64,000 bases of DNA from an uncultured Flavobacteriales bacterium (GTDB taxonomy: Bacteria > Bacteroidota > Bacteroidia > Flavobacteriales > CAJXXR01), in the NCBI GenBank assembly GCA_913063375.1, contig CAJXXR010000012.1, positions 1-64,000 on the forward strand. The letters run 5' to 3'. Shown one piece after another: positions 8,270-17,687 of the stretch. The notes under the pieces were generated by a model, which did not search any database, was not told the DNA's origin, and saw only the letters and a program-made list of their open reading frames with translations. The translations under genes were made by a program, and so were the position numbers. Every line of letters begins with the position of its first letter. Within the stretch, counting starts at the first letter, position 1.

Positions 8270-9676
8270 TTAACACTCTGCTACAGCCACAGAGATATTG
8301 ATAGCTAAGCCTCCTTCTGAAGTTTCTTTGTATTTATCGTTCATGTCGTGAGCTGTGTCTTTCATGGTTTTTATAACCTCGTCAAGAGTTACCTTGGCAT
8401 GATCGGGGTCTCCTGATAAGGCAATTTGTGAAGCTGTTATCGCTTTCATAGCTCCCATTGTATTTCTTTCTATACAAGGAATCTGTACTAATCCGTTGAT
8501 AGGGTCACACGTTAAACCTAAATGATGTTCCATTGCAATTTCTGCTGCTTGCAAGACTTGACCAGTGGATCCACCTTGGCAATAGGTTAAGCCGGCTGCA
8601 GCCATTGCTGATGAAACGCCAATTTCAGCCTGACATCCACCTAATGCAGCTGAAATAGTAGATCCCTTTTTGAATAAGGAGCCAATCTCACCGGCAATAA
8701 GGATAAAGGATTGAATATCCTTAATTGATTTACCTTCACTGAAACAAAGCATATATAAAAGTACAGCAGGAATTACTCCAGAAGCACCATTGGTAGGGGC
8801 AGTTACAACACGTCCAAAGGATGCATTTTCCTCATTTACTGCTAAGGCAAAGCAACTGACCCATTTGGTTACATTTGAAAAGGAATGATCACAGTTTTTA
8901 ATCTGCTCTATCCATTCATCCACATTGTTGTAATCTTTGTCTCCTATAAGGTCAGCATTTATTTTTTGAGCTCTTCTTTTAACGCTTAGTCCTCCTGGTA
9001 AGATACCATCTTTATGACAACCTCTGTAAATACAGGCTTTCATAGTGTGCCATAGAGCATGAATGTCTTCTTCAATTTTTTCTGGACTTCTCCATGCAAG
9101 CTCATTTTTATATACGATATCGTATATAGTAAGGCCAGTTTCTTTAATATATTTTAATACATCTTTTTCCTTCTCTATAGGAAAGGGTAGCTTGATATCT
9201 ACTGCTTCCTGATGTTTTTCATTCTCTTGGGTCACAAATCCTCCACCAATAGAATAATAGGTTTCTTCAACTATTGTATCATCCATAAAATGACCTATTA
9301 TGGTCATGGCATTTGGATGGAATGGTAATTTCTCGTTGAGAAACTCAATGTCTGTAGATGGGTTGAAATTAATTTCATTCGTACCATTGATGTTCAATAC
9401 TTTCTTTGTGCTGATTTCGTCAATATAATGATTGATTTTATCAACATCAATGGTTTTAGAATCATGGCCCGCTAATCCAAGAATTACGGCAATGTCCGTC
9501 CCATGACCTTTACCGGTCTTTGATAAGGATCCATATAATTTGACCTTTATAGCTTTTAATTCTTGCCCATTTATTTGAGTTAAGAAATTTTGAGTTGCTA
9601 CCCATGGTCCCATAGTGTGTGAACTTGAAGGTCCTACACCTATTTTGAATATGTCGAAGACACTGATTTTCTCCAT
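8270..9676 (-). CDS. sdaA: L-serine ammonia-lyase, single-chain iron-sulfur type
   Basis: Deaminates L-serine to pyruvate and ammonia using a [4Fe-4S] cluster. The 468 residues carry the beta domain ([20 protein letters not shown] near the start) and the alpha domain ([16 protein letters not shown], then [18 protein letters not shown] and [18 protein letters not shown]). The cluster Cys residues of the GGCQ, TCDP and IPC motifs are present. A frame extends to 9724, but its 16 extra residues are not family-like; ATG at 9676 is the start. A TAnnTTTG-type box occurs at 9722-9729 on the minus strand (CAAATATA on plus) about 45 bases upstream, a plausible promoter. Confidence 0.93.
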   Translation of the reverse strand: MEKISVFDIFKIGVGPSSSHTMGPWVATQNFLTQINGQELKAIKVKLYGSLSKTGKGHGTDIAVILGLAGHDSKTIDVDKINHYIDEISTKKVLNINGTNEINFNPSTDIEFLNEKLPFHPNAMTIIGHFMDDTIVEETYYSIGGGFVTQENEKHQEAVDIKLPFPIEKEKDVLKYIKETGLTIYDIVYKNELAWRSPEKIEEDIHALWHTMKACIYRGCHKDGILPGGLSVKRRAQKINADLIGDKDYNNVDEWIEQIKNCDHSFSNVTKWVSCFALAVNEENASFGRVVTAPTNGASGVIPAVLLYMLCFSEGKSIKDIQSFILIAGEIGSLFKKGSTISAALGGCQAEIGVSSAMAAAGLTYCQGGSTGQVLQAAEIAMEHHLGLTCDPINGLVQIPCIERNTMGAMKAITASQIALSGDPDHAKVTLDEVIKTMKDTAHDMNDKYKETSEGGLAINISVAVAEC

Positions 9677-10080
9677 TGTTATAACTTTCTGTACGTTGTT
9701 CAAATTCCAAAAATTGCCGGGCAAATATATTGGAAATTTTACTGAAATCAGTTTCTATTTGAAAAATTGAACTATTTGATGTATTGTTCGCAAAAATCCC
9801 ATGTTCATTTTTTATTATGAACAATGCATAAAGGATTGTGGTGAATTTTGTTAATGAATAGGAATTACCACAAAATTACTCAAAATATAAAAAAGATATA
9901 TGGTTTCAATATTTTACTGAAATCGAGTGTCTTATATAGGTTGTTGACTGTTGTAGAAAGCAAGGTGAATGGAGAGGTATATAGTGTTGATTTTGGCGCT
10001 GTCAATTAATAATTTAACTACTAATGTAGCGATGGATATTCTTATTTTAGAAAGGTGAATCAAAATAGCGCCTAAAATGT
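9677..10080. other. divergent intergenic region
   Basis: About 400 bases between the divergent sdaA and cold-shock genes. It contains the probable sdaA -7 box (9722-9729, minus) and a 14-base direct repeat ATTTTACTGAAATC at 9736-9749 and 9911-9924. No convincing coding frame. Confidence 0.5.
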
Positions 10081-10111
10081 TTTGATTTAGAATTCTTTAG
10101 TTATAGGTTTG
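10081..10111 (+). promoter_or_regulatory. Bacteroidota-type promoter of the cold-shock gene
   Basis: TTG (10082-10084) is separated by 19 bases from TAGGTTTG (10104-10111). Both boxes match the TTG / TAnnTTTG consensus of the Bacteroidota primary sigma factor. Transcription would start near 10118, giving a leader of about 25 bases. Confidence 0.75.
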
Positions 10112-10141
10112 CACTTTATTTACAAATAAATTTTTTTTGGC

Positions 10142-10333
10142 ATGGCTAAAGGTACAGTAAAGTTTTTTAATGAAACTAAAGGATTTGGTTTCATCGTAGA
10201 AGAAGGATCAAATCAAGAACATTTTGTTCACGTTTCTGGGTTAATGGACGAAATTCGTGAAAACGATGAGGTTGAATTTGATTTAGAAGATGGAAGAAAA
10301 GGATTGAATGCTGTAAATGTTAAAGTTCAATAA
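10142..10333 (+). CDS. cold-shock domain protein
   Basis: A 63-residue CspA-type OB fold that binds single-stranded RNA or DNA. It has RNP1 (KGFGFIV) and RNP2-like (HFVHVS) motifs and the opening KGTVKFFNETKG. Length is typical of short Bacteroidota Csp proteins. It is monocistronic, with a consensus promoter just upstream and a strong terminator just downstream. The short leader leaves no room for a long cold-responsive 5' UTR of the E. coli cspA kind. Confidence 0.95.
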   Translation: MAKGTVKFFNETKGFGFIVEEGSNQEHFVHVSGLMDEIRENDEVEFDLEDGRKGLNAVNVKVQ

Positions 10334-10360
10334 CATTTGCATTATATATTTTTTTTGATA

Positions 10361-10394
10361 AAAGCCTATCCCTTAATTGGGATAGGCTTTTTTG
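10361..10394 (+). terminator. intrinsic terminator of the cold-shock gene
   Basis: Stem AAGCCTATCCC / GGGATAGGCTT with a 6-base loop followed by a T-run, 27 bases after the stop. Confidence 0.88.
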
Positions 10395-10535
10395 TTGTTG
10401 TAAAAAGTTCCTTTTTCAGTAATTGATAATTATCAGTCCTTTACAGATTTTATTTCCATAGCTTTGAGCTAGTCCCCCTTTTTAATATTTAAATTGAATA
10501 AAAAAGATTTCATCATTTTATAATAGCTTAAAGCA

Positions 10536-10922
10536 ATGATAAATAACGTAAATTATTCCTATTGTAGGAATGAATTAGTATTGGTTCAGGCTTATGACGA
10601 TATACTTTTGGCTGAGGACTTAATAAAATCATGGGACATTCTAATGGAGTCTCAAATGATATCAAAAGATATTCTCGGTGTGGTCTCAGATTATAGAAGT
10701 TGTGATTTTCAAATTGATGTTGCTGACTTTGAATCTATTTATCTATTTATTCGGTCCAATATACATGCTATATTAAATTTAAAATTTGCACTTGTTCTAG
10801 ATAGTCCAAAAGTGGCAATTATTCAATTGTTTATTAAAAGGTATCACTTGGATTCTATTCAAGTATTTTGCTCTATGGAAGCCGCTATGGATTGGATTGA
10901 TGAAGGAAGTAGATCAATTTAG
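10536..10922 (+). CDS. SpoIIAA/STAS-like small protein
   Basis: A 128-residue soluble protein of alternating helices and strands. It is a clear paralogue of the protein at 49091-49468: both start MI..V..SYC, have GV(V/I)SD(Y/F)..C.FQI, then NLK.ALV.DSPKVA, LFI.(R/K)Y and end with A..WI. The DSPKVA strand and overall order suggest the SpoIIAA-like (STAS-related) fold seen in short Bacteroidota proteins with no known function. Single gene with a terminator about 150 bases downstream. Confidence 0.65.
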   Translation: MINNVNYSYCRNELVLVQAYDDILLAEDLIKSWDILMESQMISKDILGVVSDYRSCDFQIDVADFESIYLFIRSNIHAILNLKFALVLDSPKVAIIQLFIKRYHLDSIQVFCSMEAAMDWIDEGSRSI

Positions 10923-11068
10923 TAGGGTCGTATTCTTGCTAAATTTTATGGCCTAGGTTATTTAGAACGTTGTTGGTTTCTTACTTTACCTTTCGATTGT
11001 TGATCTTTGAGGCATTCTGTTTACTACAGAATGAAGGGAGATGAATAAATTAATTTTCATTGAATATG

Positions 11069-11097
11069 AAAAGCCACCCCATTTGGAGTGGCTTTTT
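11069..11097. terminator. intrinsic terminator between convergent genes
   Basis: AAAAGCCAC...GTGGCTTTT stem extended by two C-G pairs, with T-run. It lies between the SpoIIAA-like gene (plus) and the LRR gene (minus) and can serve either. Confidence 0.75.
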
Positions 11098-11166
11098 AGT
11101 GTCATTAATATTTAATTTATATTTAGTCGAAATTCTATTCAAAAACGGCGTATTGTTTTTTTTTGG

Positions 11167-12723
11167 TTAGTCTAAGTGAACGGATGTTTTAATCATTTTT
11201 TTAGTAATTGATCCTGTTTCAGCTTCAATTCGGATTATATAAACTCCTTCTGGAAGTTCATCCGTATGTATGGCATTGAATCCTGATTTAATGTCGTGAA
11301 TCTTTCTCCCTAATGTAGAGTAAATAATTACTCGAATAACTGGAGACTCAGATTCTATATTTATAACAGAACTTACAGGATTTGGATAAAATTTGATTGT
11401 CTCATCTAGTCTCGAAGCATTTTCATTTAAGTCTATACTTGCAATTGTACCTTCTTCAGGAACTTCAAAGATAGAATTTGAAAGATTGGTACAATTAACG
11501 GAATAACTCATATTATTGTCTATTACCCAACTTTCGTTGGCATAGGCCTCATTTACATGAATTACTTGAATACAGTTTAGATCTGGAATATCCATGGCTG
11601 CTAAGTTTCTCAACATAGCGTTTGGTGTAATGTCTAAAGCTGTTATTTTGGTATGTGAAATATTCAAGTCTCTTAACGATAGGTTTTTTGTTAAGTCAAT
11701 ACTCGTGTAATCATTGGATGAGGCATCCACATACATTAACGCAGTATTTTTTGTTAAATCAATGTAAGTGATCTGGTTCTCTTGGACTTCTAATATATCC
11801 AAGTCAACGTTCTCACTTAAATCTACGTAGTAAATGTGGTTGTCATTAACCCCTAAATACCTAAGTCCAGTATTTGCAGTTACATCGATTTCTTGAATTT
11901 CATTGGATGAAAGATGCAATCTTTTAAGCATTGTATTTGCTGAAACATCAATGGTTGTTATATGGTTTAAACTAACGTCCAATCTTCCTAATGCAATACT
12001 TTGTGGAGCCTCTAATGTTGTAAGGTCATTTTCCGATACAATTAAATCTTGTAAGGCTGGATTACCATTTAAGTCAAGTTCTGTTAACATATTGCTAGAA
12101 GCATAAAGCACTTCCAATTCAGGGTTGGCAACTAAAATCAATTCTGAAATTAGATTCTTGCTAACGTCTAATGTTTTAAGTTCTTGGTTTTGTGTCACAT
12201 CTATTGCTCCTATCTGGTTATTTGCAGCAATAACGACTTCCATCCCAGAAATATGGGCGATGCTCAAATTTTCGATCATATTATTTGAACATTCCAGTAC
12301 CATTAGTTCTGTATTCGTATTTAAGTCCAGTTCTACAATTGCATTATCGGAACATTTCAGTTCTATTAAAGCTGTATTTTCTGCTATCTCAAGCGTAATT
12401 ATTCCATTTTTGGAACAGTCAAGTGATTTTAATGCTCCGTTCGCCGATAGGTCTAGACTTGTAATTTGATTGTCTGAGATGTCTAAGACCTCTAAACTAG
12501 TAAAGTCTTGAATCCCTGTTAAGTTAGTAATGTTTTTTTCATGTAAATCTAATGAGGTTAGGTTGATAATGTTTTCAGTTTCAATTTGATCATCAAGTTG
12601 TCCTGCATCGTAGCCTAAATCTATAAGTGCTTGTTCAAAGCTATCATCTGGAATATAGGTAGTTTGAGAATATAGATTAAATGCACAGAACAAAAAGAAT
12701 AAAGTAATCGTTTTACTTTTCAT
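11167..12723 (-). CDS. leucine-rich-repeat T9SS-secreted protein
   Basis: A 518-residue surface or secreted protein. Signal peptide at residues 1-19 (ending LYSQ). Residues 25-50 form a capping segment (IPDDSFEQALIDLGYD). About 16 repeats of 21 residues (L..LD.S.N.I..LDL..N..L) run from about 50 to 395; many carry acidic or Asn residues at the turn. After a Cys-containing cap, the type-A sorting domain starts at KFYPNPVSS (about 445) and ends with MIKTSVHLD. LRR proteins of this kind usually mediate protein binding. Only the N-terminal and C-terminal regions contain DNA of lower repetition. Monocistronic; a perfect inverted repeat lies 55 bases upstream of the start. Confidence 0.9.
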   Translation of the reverse strand: MKSKTITLFFLFCAFNLYSQTTYIPDDSFEQALIDLGYDAGQLDDQIETENIINLTSLDLHEKNITNLTGIQDFTSLEVLDISDNQITSLDLSANGALKSLDCSKNGIITLEIAENTALIELKCSDNAIVELDLNTNTELMVLECSNNMIENLSIAHISGMEVVIAANNQIGAIDVTQNQELKTLDVSKNLISELILVANPELEVLYASSNMLTELDLNGNPALQDLIVSENDLTTLEAPQSIALGRLDVSLNHITTIDVSANTMLKRLHLSSNEIQEIDVTANTGLRYLGVNDNHIYYVDLSENVDLDILEVQENQITYIDLTKNTALMYVDASSNDYTSIDLTKNLSLRDLNISHTKITALDITPNAMLRNLAAMDIPDLNCIQVIHVNEAYANESWVIDNNMSYSVNCTNLSNSIFEVPEEGTIASIDLNENASRLDETIKFYPNPVSSVINIESESPVIRVIIYSTLGRKIHDIKSGFNAIHTDELPEGVYIIRIEAETGSITKKMIKTSVHLD

Positions 12724-13209
12724 AGCCGTAGTTTTTAAAAAAATGAATTATTTATTGACATTCTAAATTTAATCAAATTAACTATGTATTCATAGTTAAT
12801 GCGGCGCCGAGTATTTCTTTTATTGATTGAAAATCAACTTATTAGGTTATAATTGAACAGTGTGTTTATTTTATGCATGGGTAGTTGAAATTTTCAGTTA
12901 TAATATTATTATCAAATGTTGACATGAGGTTGTTTGAGGTGGATTTAAGCCATTGTTTATTATTTGAACGATCGATTTACTCAGGATAGAAGTTAATCCC
13001 CTAGGAGTCATTTAAATATGGTTTAATGGCTTGTTGATTATGTCAGTCTATTGTAAAAAGATGTTTAGATCTGTTCATAATTGAGGGGCTTAAATGGTAT
13101 ACTTTATTTAAATTTGTGGCTTCTAGATTGAATAATATTGACTGGGAATAATAATTATTTAGTATTTAATTTAGCGAGAATTAACCCTATTTCTATAGAA
13201 ATACCAAGA
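12724..13209. other. divergent intergenic region
   Basis: About 490 bases between the divergent LRR gene and the metallophosphoesterase gene. It holds the dyad at 12778-12799 followed by a short GC-rich patch (GCGGCGCCGA). An open frame from a TTG at 13138 only extends the downstream gene. No other coding frame seen. Confidence 0.45.
12778..12799. promoter_or_regulatory. perfect 9-bp inverted repeat, possible operator
   Basis: TTAACTATG - TATT - CATAGTTAA. It lies 55-76 bases upstream of the LRR gene start (minus strand), has no T-run and is far from any stop codon, so an operator is more likely than a terminator. Confidence 0.4.
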
Positions 13210-14043
13210 ATGGAAAGTACCCCAAAATTGAGGCCTTATTTTGTGCTTTTAAAAAGTTTATTCTTTTTATTGATCTTATCCAGTTGTGATAAATTTAATT
13301 ATAGTCCACATGCTGTGGATGTTGATCAGAAATATTCCAATATCAATAGTAATAATATTCAAAGACTTCTGGATAATCCATCTGAAGGTGATACCATAAG
13401 GCTAATCGTACTTGGAGATACGCAACGTTTTTATTATCCCACTGAAAAATTGATTAAAAAAATTAATAAACTTCCTAAAGGTAGTATTGATTTTGTTGTG
13501 CATACTGGGGATTTGGTAGACTTTGGTTTACAAAAAGAGTATAATTGGATTCATGAGCTTCTAAAAACGATGAATTACCCCTATATGGCAGTGATAGGGA
13601 ATCATGATATGGTTGGGAATGGAAAGGAAGTATATCGAAGGATGTATGGAGATCTCAATTTCAGCTTCAAATTTAAACAAACAAAGTTCATTTATATTCA
13701 CACGAATTCCAGGGAAGAAGATTTTAGTGATATGGTGCCTGATGTTGGTTGGCTGGATGCTGAATTATCGGATACAGCTAATTATACAAATGCGATTGTT
13801 GTGAGTCATGTTGCTCCGCATCATAGTGGTGATTTCAGTACTCAATTGGAAACGGAGTATATTCATACCTTAGAAAAGTATAAAAAGACTTTATTGTATA
13901 TAAATGGCCACAATCATAAATACTCTTGGGAGGATGTTTATGAAAACGATATTTGGTTTTTAAACACCTATTCGACTTCGCATGAAAAGGCCCTGATTTT
14001 AAAAATTTGGGATGGTGGGTATGGATTTGAAATATTAGATTGA
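13210..14043 (+). CDS. calcineurin-like metallophosphoesterase lipoprotein
   Basis: A 277-residue lipoprotein. Signal peptide with lipobox LSSC (Cys26) from the ATG at 13210; a frame open from TTG 13138 would bury this signal, so 13210 is chosen. The dinuclear metal site is complete: GDTQ (about 69-72), GDLVD (100-104), GNHD (130-133), then VSHVAPHH and NGHNHK. It hydrolyses phosphate esters, probably in the periplasm. Its TGA overlaps the next ATG by one base (TGATG), and a GDPD gene follows, so the operon looks devoted to phosphoester or lipid headgroup breakdown at the envelope. Confidence 0.87.
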   Translation: MESTPKLRPYFVLLKSLFFLLILSSCDKFNYSPHAVDVDQKYSNINSNNIQRLLDNPSEGDTIRLIVLGDTQRFYYPTEKLIKKINKLPKGSIDFVVHTGDLVDFGLQKEYNWIHELLKTMNYPYMAVIGNHDMVGNGKEVYRRMYGDLNFSFKFKQTKFIYIHTNSREEDFSDMVPDVGWLDAELSDTANYTNAIVVSHVAPHHSGDFSTQLETEYIHTLEKYKKTLLYINGHNHKYSWEDVYENDIWFLNTYSTSHEKALILKIWDGGYGFEILD

Positions 14044-14687
14044 TGAAAAAATTAATGTACAGCCTAATTTGTCTATTTGCGCTTCAAAGTGGTTATAGCC
14101 AGGGAAATAATAGTGTTGGGACTACGCAGGAAATAGGCATAGTAGATCATCTATTGGAATGGATACAACCCACAGCTTTTTCTGCTCAATATGCAGGTAA
14201 TATTGGTTTTGGTTCGGCAGGACCTGTCTGGAATTTATCTAAAGAGAAATTGGAATTATCAGCCCTGGTTGGGTTTTTACCTGAAGCCTATTCACGTACC
14301 GATCATATCATGTTGACGCTTAAGCTCAATTATCATTTTAAAACTAAGATTGTTCTGGATGAAAAAACAGTTATAAAACCATTTAGTTTTGCCATATTGA
14401 GTTCGCGGTATTTCAATGAACATTTTAATCGCTACAAGGATGATAAAAAATATGAGGATTACCACTATAGATGGAGTACTTATGTTCGATATGGTTTTAG
14501 TAACGATATTTATTTATTCAGGACTTTGGATAATGAGTGGTTTAAAAAAGTCGGTGTTTATTTGAATACAAGTATTTGGGATTTGGAGATCAATAGTTTA
14601 ATGGCGCATAAAAACTATAAAAGTGAAGTTGTTCAATTCAAGGATTTAATAACTTTTGGGATTGGATCTACTATATATTTAAGATAG
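14043..14687 (+). CDS. exported barrel-like protein in phosphoesterase operon
   Basis: A 214-residue protein with a signal peptide (residues 1-18, ending GYSQ). The body has alternating aromatic/hydrophobic strands (LELSALVGFL, HIMLTLKLNYHF, STYVRYGFSNDI) and ends in a strand with a final aromatic (STIYLR), which suggests an outer-membrane beta barrel, though it is small. No family recognised. It is translationally coupled to the metallophosphoesterase (start overlaps the stop) and one base before the GDPD gene, so it probably works with these hydrolases. Confidence 0.7.
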   Translation: MKKLMYSLICLFALQSGYSQGNNSVGTTQEIGIVDHLLEWIQPTAFSAQYAGNIGFGSAGPVWNLSKEKLELSALVGFLPEAYSRTDHIMLTLKLNYHFKTKIVLDEKTVIKPFSFAILSSRYFNEHFNRYKDDKKYEDYHYRWSTYVRYGFSNDIYLFRTLDNEWFKKVGVYLNTSIWDLEINSLMAHKNYKSEVVQFKDLITFGIGSTIYLR

Positions 14688-14688
14688 A

Positions 14689-15534
14689 ATGAAGAAAAAA
14701 TTTCAATTTTTGGGCTATTTGGTCTTAGCTTGTATTGTTTCCTTTTATACTTTGGGGGGCGGTTTCGGAAGTCTTGAAGCTGATTTTACAATAGGGGAAA
14801 GACCCATTGTATTTGCACATAGAGGAGTGCCAGTGAATACGGTTGAAAATAGTACTGAATCTTTCGAGTTGAGCTTGAAATTAGGTTTTCGAGCAATTGA
14901 GACAGATATCAGATCGACTAAAGATGGTACCCTTGTTATTTTTCATGATCAGGCCTGTAAAAGATTATTAGGTAAAGAGGGTAAAATTCAAGATTTTACT
15001 TGGGAAGAGGTAAATGATAGTTTCTTGCATCATGAAGGAAAGGCTACCAGAAATAGAATCAAGAGAGTGAAAGAATTTCTAAATGAACCATCCTATTCTG
15101 ATATTGTATACCTAGATCTTAAAAAACCTTCTATCGAAGTGTTGGATAGATTAATTGGAATGGTGGATGAAGGAAATAGTTATAAGAATATCTATATCGC
15201 GGATGAGAATCTATTCTACTTAGCGTATCTGAAATTTCAAAACCCTAAGCTGAATACTATATTAGAGGGCTTTAATAGTGGAAAGGAATTTATCCATTAT
15301 TTGATCCCTAAAAATTTTAAGCCAGATTTTTATGCGAGTTTTCTTTCTGGAGTAGATGAAGATCACATGGAATTCCTAAAGGAAAATAAGTTAGTAGATA
15401 GGCGAATAGTTTATGGGATAAATTCTGAAAATCTAGATAAGGCAAGAGCATTGGGAATCAAACATATCGTATTAGATTATGAACCTACTCAAGGTAGTTT
15501 GTCTGCGGTAGAAGCTAGTTTAATTAAGGATTAA
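14689..15534 (+). CDS. glycerophosphodiester phosphodiesterase family protein
   Basis: A 281-residue exported GDPD with TIM-barrel fold that cleaves glycerophosphodiesters to glycerol-3-phosphate and an alcohol. N-terminal signal or anchor at 8-25. Catalytic and metal residues are visible: HRG (44-46), EN (53-54), ETD (71-73), HD (86-87) and DLKKP. It is the third gene of the operon with the metallophosphoesterase and the barrel-like protein; a strong terminator follows immediately. Confidence 0.9.
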   Translation: MKKKFQFLGYLVLACIVSFYTLGGGFGSLEADFTIGERPIVFAHRGVPVNTVENSTESFELSLKLGFRAIETDIRSTKDGTLVIFHDQACKRLLGKEGKIQDFTWEEVNDSFLHHEGKATRNRIKRVKEFLNEPSYSDIVYLDLKKPSIEVLDRLIGMVDEGNSYKNIYIADENLFYLAYLKFQNPKLNTILEGFNSGKEFIHYLIPKNFKPDFYASFLSGVDEDHMEFLKENKLVDRRIVYGINSENLDKARALGIKHIVLDYEPTQGSLSAVEASLIKD

Positions 15535-15535
15535 T

Positions 15536-15570
15536 AAAAAAGCCTCTTCATATTCTGAAGAGGCTTTTTT
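15536..15570. terminator. bidirectional intrinsic terminator
   Basis: AGCCTCTTCA / TGAAGAGGCT stem with 5-base loop, A-run on the left and T-run on the right, between the convergent GDPD and SerB-SerA genes. Confidence 0.9.
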
Positions 15571-15582
15571 ATTTGTCAAAGT

Positions 15583-17466
15583 CTAGTAGAGCACTCTGAA
15601 TTTTATAGTGTTTGGAATGTTTTTTAAGGCCTCAATAGCATCTTCATTATAATCGTCGTCTACTTCAACAATAGCATATCCTACTGTACTATCGGTCGCT
15701 AAATATTGTCTGGTAATATTCATATTATAATTCAGAAGAATATCATTGATTTTTGCCATTACTCCTGGTACATTTTCATGAATGTGTAGAAACCTGTGTA
15801 CTTTATCTTGGCTAGGAAGTAAAATGCTAGGGAAGTTTACAGAGTCTACTGTATTTCCGTTGTTGATATAGCTCAATATCTTTTTTGGAACAAATGAGGC
15901 AATATCCTTTTGCGCCTCTAAAGTGCTTCCTCCAATATGCGGTGTAAGAATGACATTGTTCAAGCCTTGTAATTCCGTTTCAAAGGCACCGTTTACTCTC
16001 GGTTCAACAGGAAATACATCCACTGCTGCTCCAGATATTTTACCAGACTCTAATGCGCTTTTTAAAGCAGGAATATCCACAACAAACCCTCTGGATAGGT
16101 TAACTAACACCGCTCCTTTCTTCATCATAGCAATCTCTTTTTTTCCAAAGAAATTATGATTTTTGGGTTGATCATCAATATGAATAGATACAGCATCTGA
16201 AACCTTTAGTAGTTCCTCCAGGCTTTGACACCTTGTGGCATTTCCTAAAGCCAATCTATCAGCGATATCGTAATAATATACATCCATACCTATGGATTCA
16301 GCCAATACGGATAGTTGTTTACCGATATTTCCATATCCAATTATCCCCAGTTTTTTTGATCTGATTTCCTGGGCTCCAGTTGCTGTTTTGTTCCATTCTC
16401 CAGCGTGTAATTCATTGTTTCTGTCGAGAATATTTCTCATCAGAATGATGATTTCTCCAAGCGCCAACTCAACGACGGACCTTGTGTTGCTATATGGTGC
16501 GTTGAAGACTACAACACCATTTCTTTTACTAGCTTCTAGGTCAATCTGTTTGGTTCCAATGCAAAAGGCTCCAATTGCCATTAGTTTATCGGCTGCCGCC
16601 AATACTTTTTCAGTAACGGTGGTTTTAGATCGAATACCCAAGACATGGATTCCTTTTATTTTTTCAATTAACGCTTCCTCCGATAGACTATGCGATACCG
16701 TTTCTACCGTAAAGCCATCTTTGGATAATTTATCGAAAGCGTCTGAATGAATATTCTCTAAGAGAAGAATTTTGATTCGATGTTTTGGATAAGAAATGTT
16801 TCTTGGTAATTTATTGATATATAAAAACTCATCCATTGTAGGCGTAATATGATCCGCATTTTCAATGGCCTTTAGGCGTTCAATATTTTCCGTGAAAGCA
16901 AAGAATTTATCAGCAATACCGGCTTCTTTCATTACGAAATCACTGTATCCATCACCTATTACTTGAATCTCACCTTTAAGGTTTAGATTTCTTAGACAAT
17001 CTACTTTACCATTGTGTTTTGATAATACATTTTCGGTATCGAAGCCTATGATTTTATCTTGTTCATCAAAGACGAAGGTGTTGGCATATACACGTTCCGT
17101 TGGAATAGCGAAATCACTGGCTATATCGTCAATGAATTCCTTGAAACCACAAGAAATGATGTATATGTTTTCAGCATTCTTTTCAAAGAATGGCTTATTC
17201 TCTTCAAAGGATTTGGAAATCTTTTGTTTTAACTTCTCCGTCAACATATCAAGATCTGATCTTTTTATGTCGAGAAGGCCTAATCTTCTGGATAAGGATT
17301 CCGTGAAGGAAATTTCACCGTCGATACCAAGATCTGTGATGGATTTAAACTCTTTTATCAAGTGTTCTTTCTGCGGGTTGCCTTCAAAATTGATATCTGC
17401 TAACATATCTAGGGCTTCAACCTGCATGATCGTACTGTCAAAGTCAAAAACAAACGTTTTTTCCAT
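15583..17466 (-). CDS. fused phosphoserine phosphatase / 3-phosphoglycerate dehydrogenase
   Basis: A 627-residue fusion of two serine biosynthesis enzymes. Residues 1-215 are a SerB-type HAD phosphatase (DFDST with Asp8 and Asp10, the ISCGF serine, GDGYSD at 171-176). Residues 230-550 are a SerA D-3-phosphoglycerate dehydrogenase with NAD motif GYGNIG (378-383), Arg459, Glu488 and His510. Residues 557-627 form a C-terminal ACT domain, so serine feedback is plausible. The chain joins the first and third steps of the pathway; the middle enzyme SerC is not in the window. The start at 17466 (MEKTFVFDFD) is chosen over an in-frame start at 17502. A TAnnTTTG box (minus) sits at 17502-17509. Confidence 0.92.
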   Translation of the reverse strand: MEKTFVFDFDSTIMQVEALDMLADINFEGNPQKEHLIKEFKSITDLGIDGEISFTESLSRRLGLLDIKRSDLDMLTEKLKQKISKSFEENKPFFEKNAENIYIISCGFKEFIDDIASDFAIPTERVYANTFVFDEQDKIIGFDTENVLSKHNGKVDCLRNLNLKGEIQVIGDGYSDFVMKEAGIADKFFAFTENIERLKAIENADHITPTMDEFLYINKLPRNISYPKHRIKILLLENIHSDAFDKLSKDGFTVETVSHSLSEEALIEKIKGIHVLGIRSKTTVTEKVLAAADKLMAIGAFCIGTKQIDLEASKRNGVVVFNAPYSNTRSVVELALGEIIILMRNILDRNNELHAGEWNKTATGAQEIRSKKLGIIGYGNIGKQLSVLAESIGMDVYYYDIADRLALGNATRCQSLEELLKVSDAVSIHIDDQPKNHNFFGKKEIAMMKKGAVLVNLSRGFVVDIPALKSALESGKISGAAVDVFPVEPRVNGAFETELQGLNNVILTPHIGGSTLEAQKDIASFVPKKILSYINNGNTVDSVNFPSILLPSQDKVHRFLHIHENVPGVMAKINDILLNYNMNITRQYLATDSTVGYAIVEVDDDYNEDAIEALKNIPNTIKFRVLY

Positions 17467-17687
17467 GGTAATTGAATTTGGGGTTGAAATAAAACAAGTC
17501 ACAAATTTATGTTTTTATGAAGGATTGATATCTTGTTTTCGTTCCAAATTCAACAATAAGGTATTATGTGTTAATATATTCAATTACGGATTTCCGGTTG
17601 TTAGTTTTTAATCAGTTGACTGTTAGTGTTTAGTGCTGTTTAGGTCTGTTTGGTATAGGAAAGGTTAAGCATTGCGTAATAATTAAT

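Noticed and set aside
9510-9824. 104-residue minus-strand frame over the start of sdaA
   Set aside because: Overlaps the clear serine ammonia-lyase gene in another frame on the same strand and shows no protein-like pattern.
11903-12469. Plus-strand frames opposite the LRR gene
   Set aside because: Shadow of the regular leucine repeat coding on the other strand.
16292-17611. Long plus-strand frames opposite the SerB-SerA gene
   Set aside because: They mirror a well-supported enzyme gene; no domain is visible.
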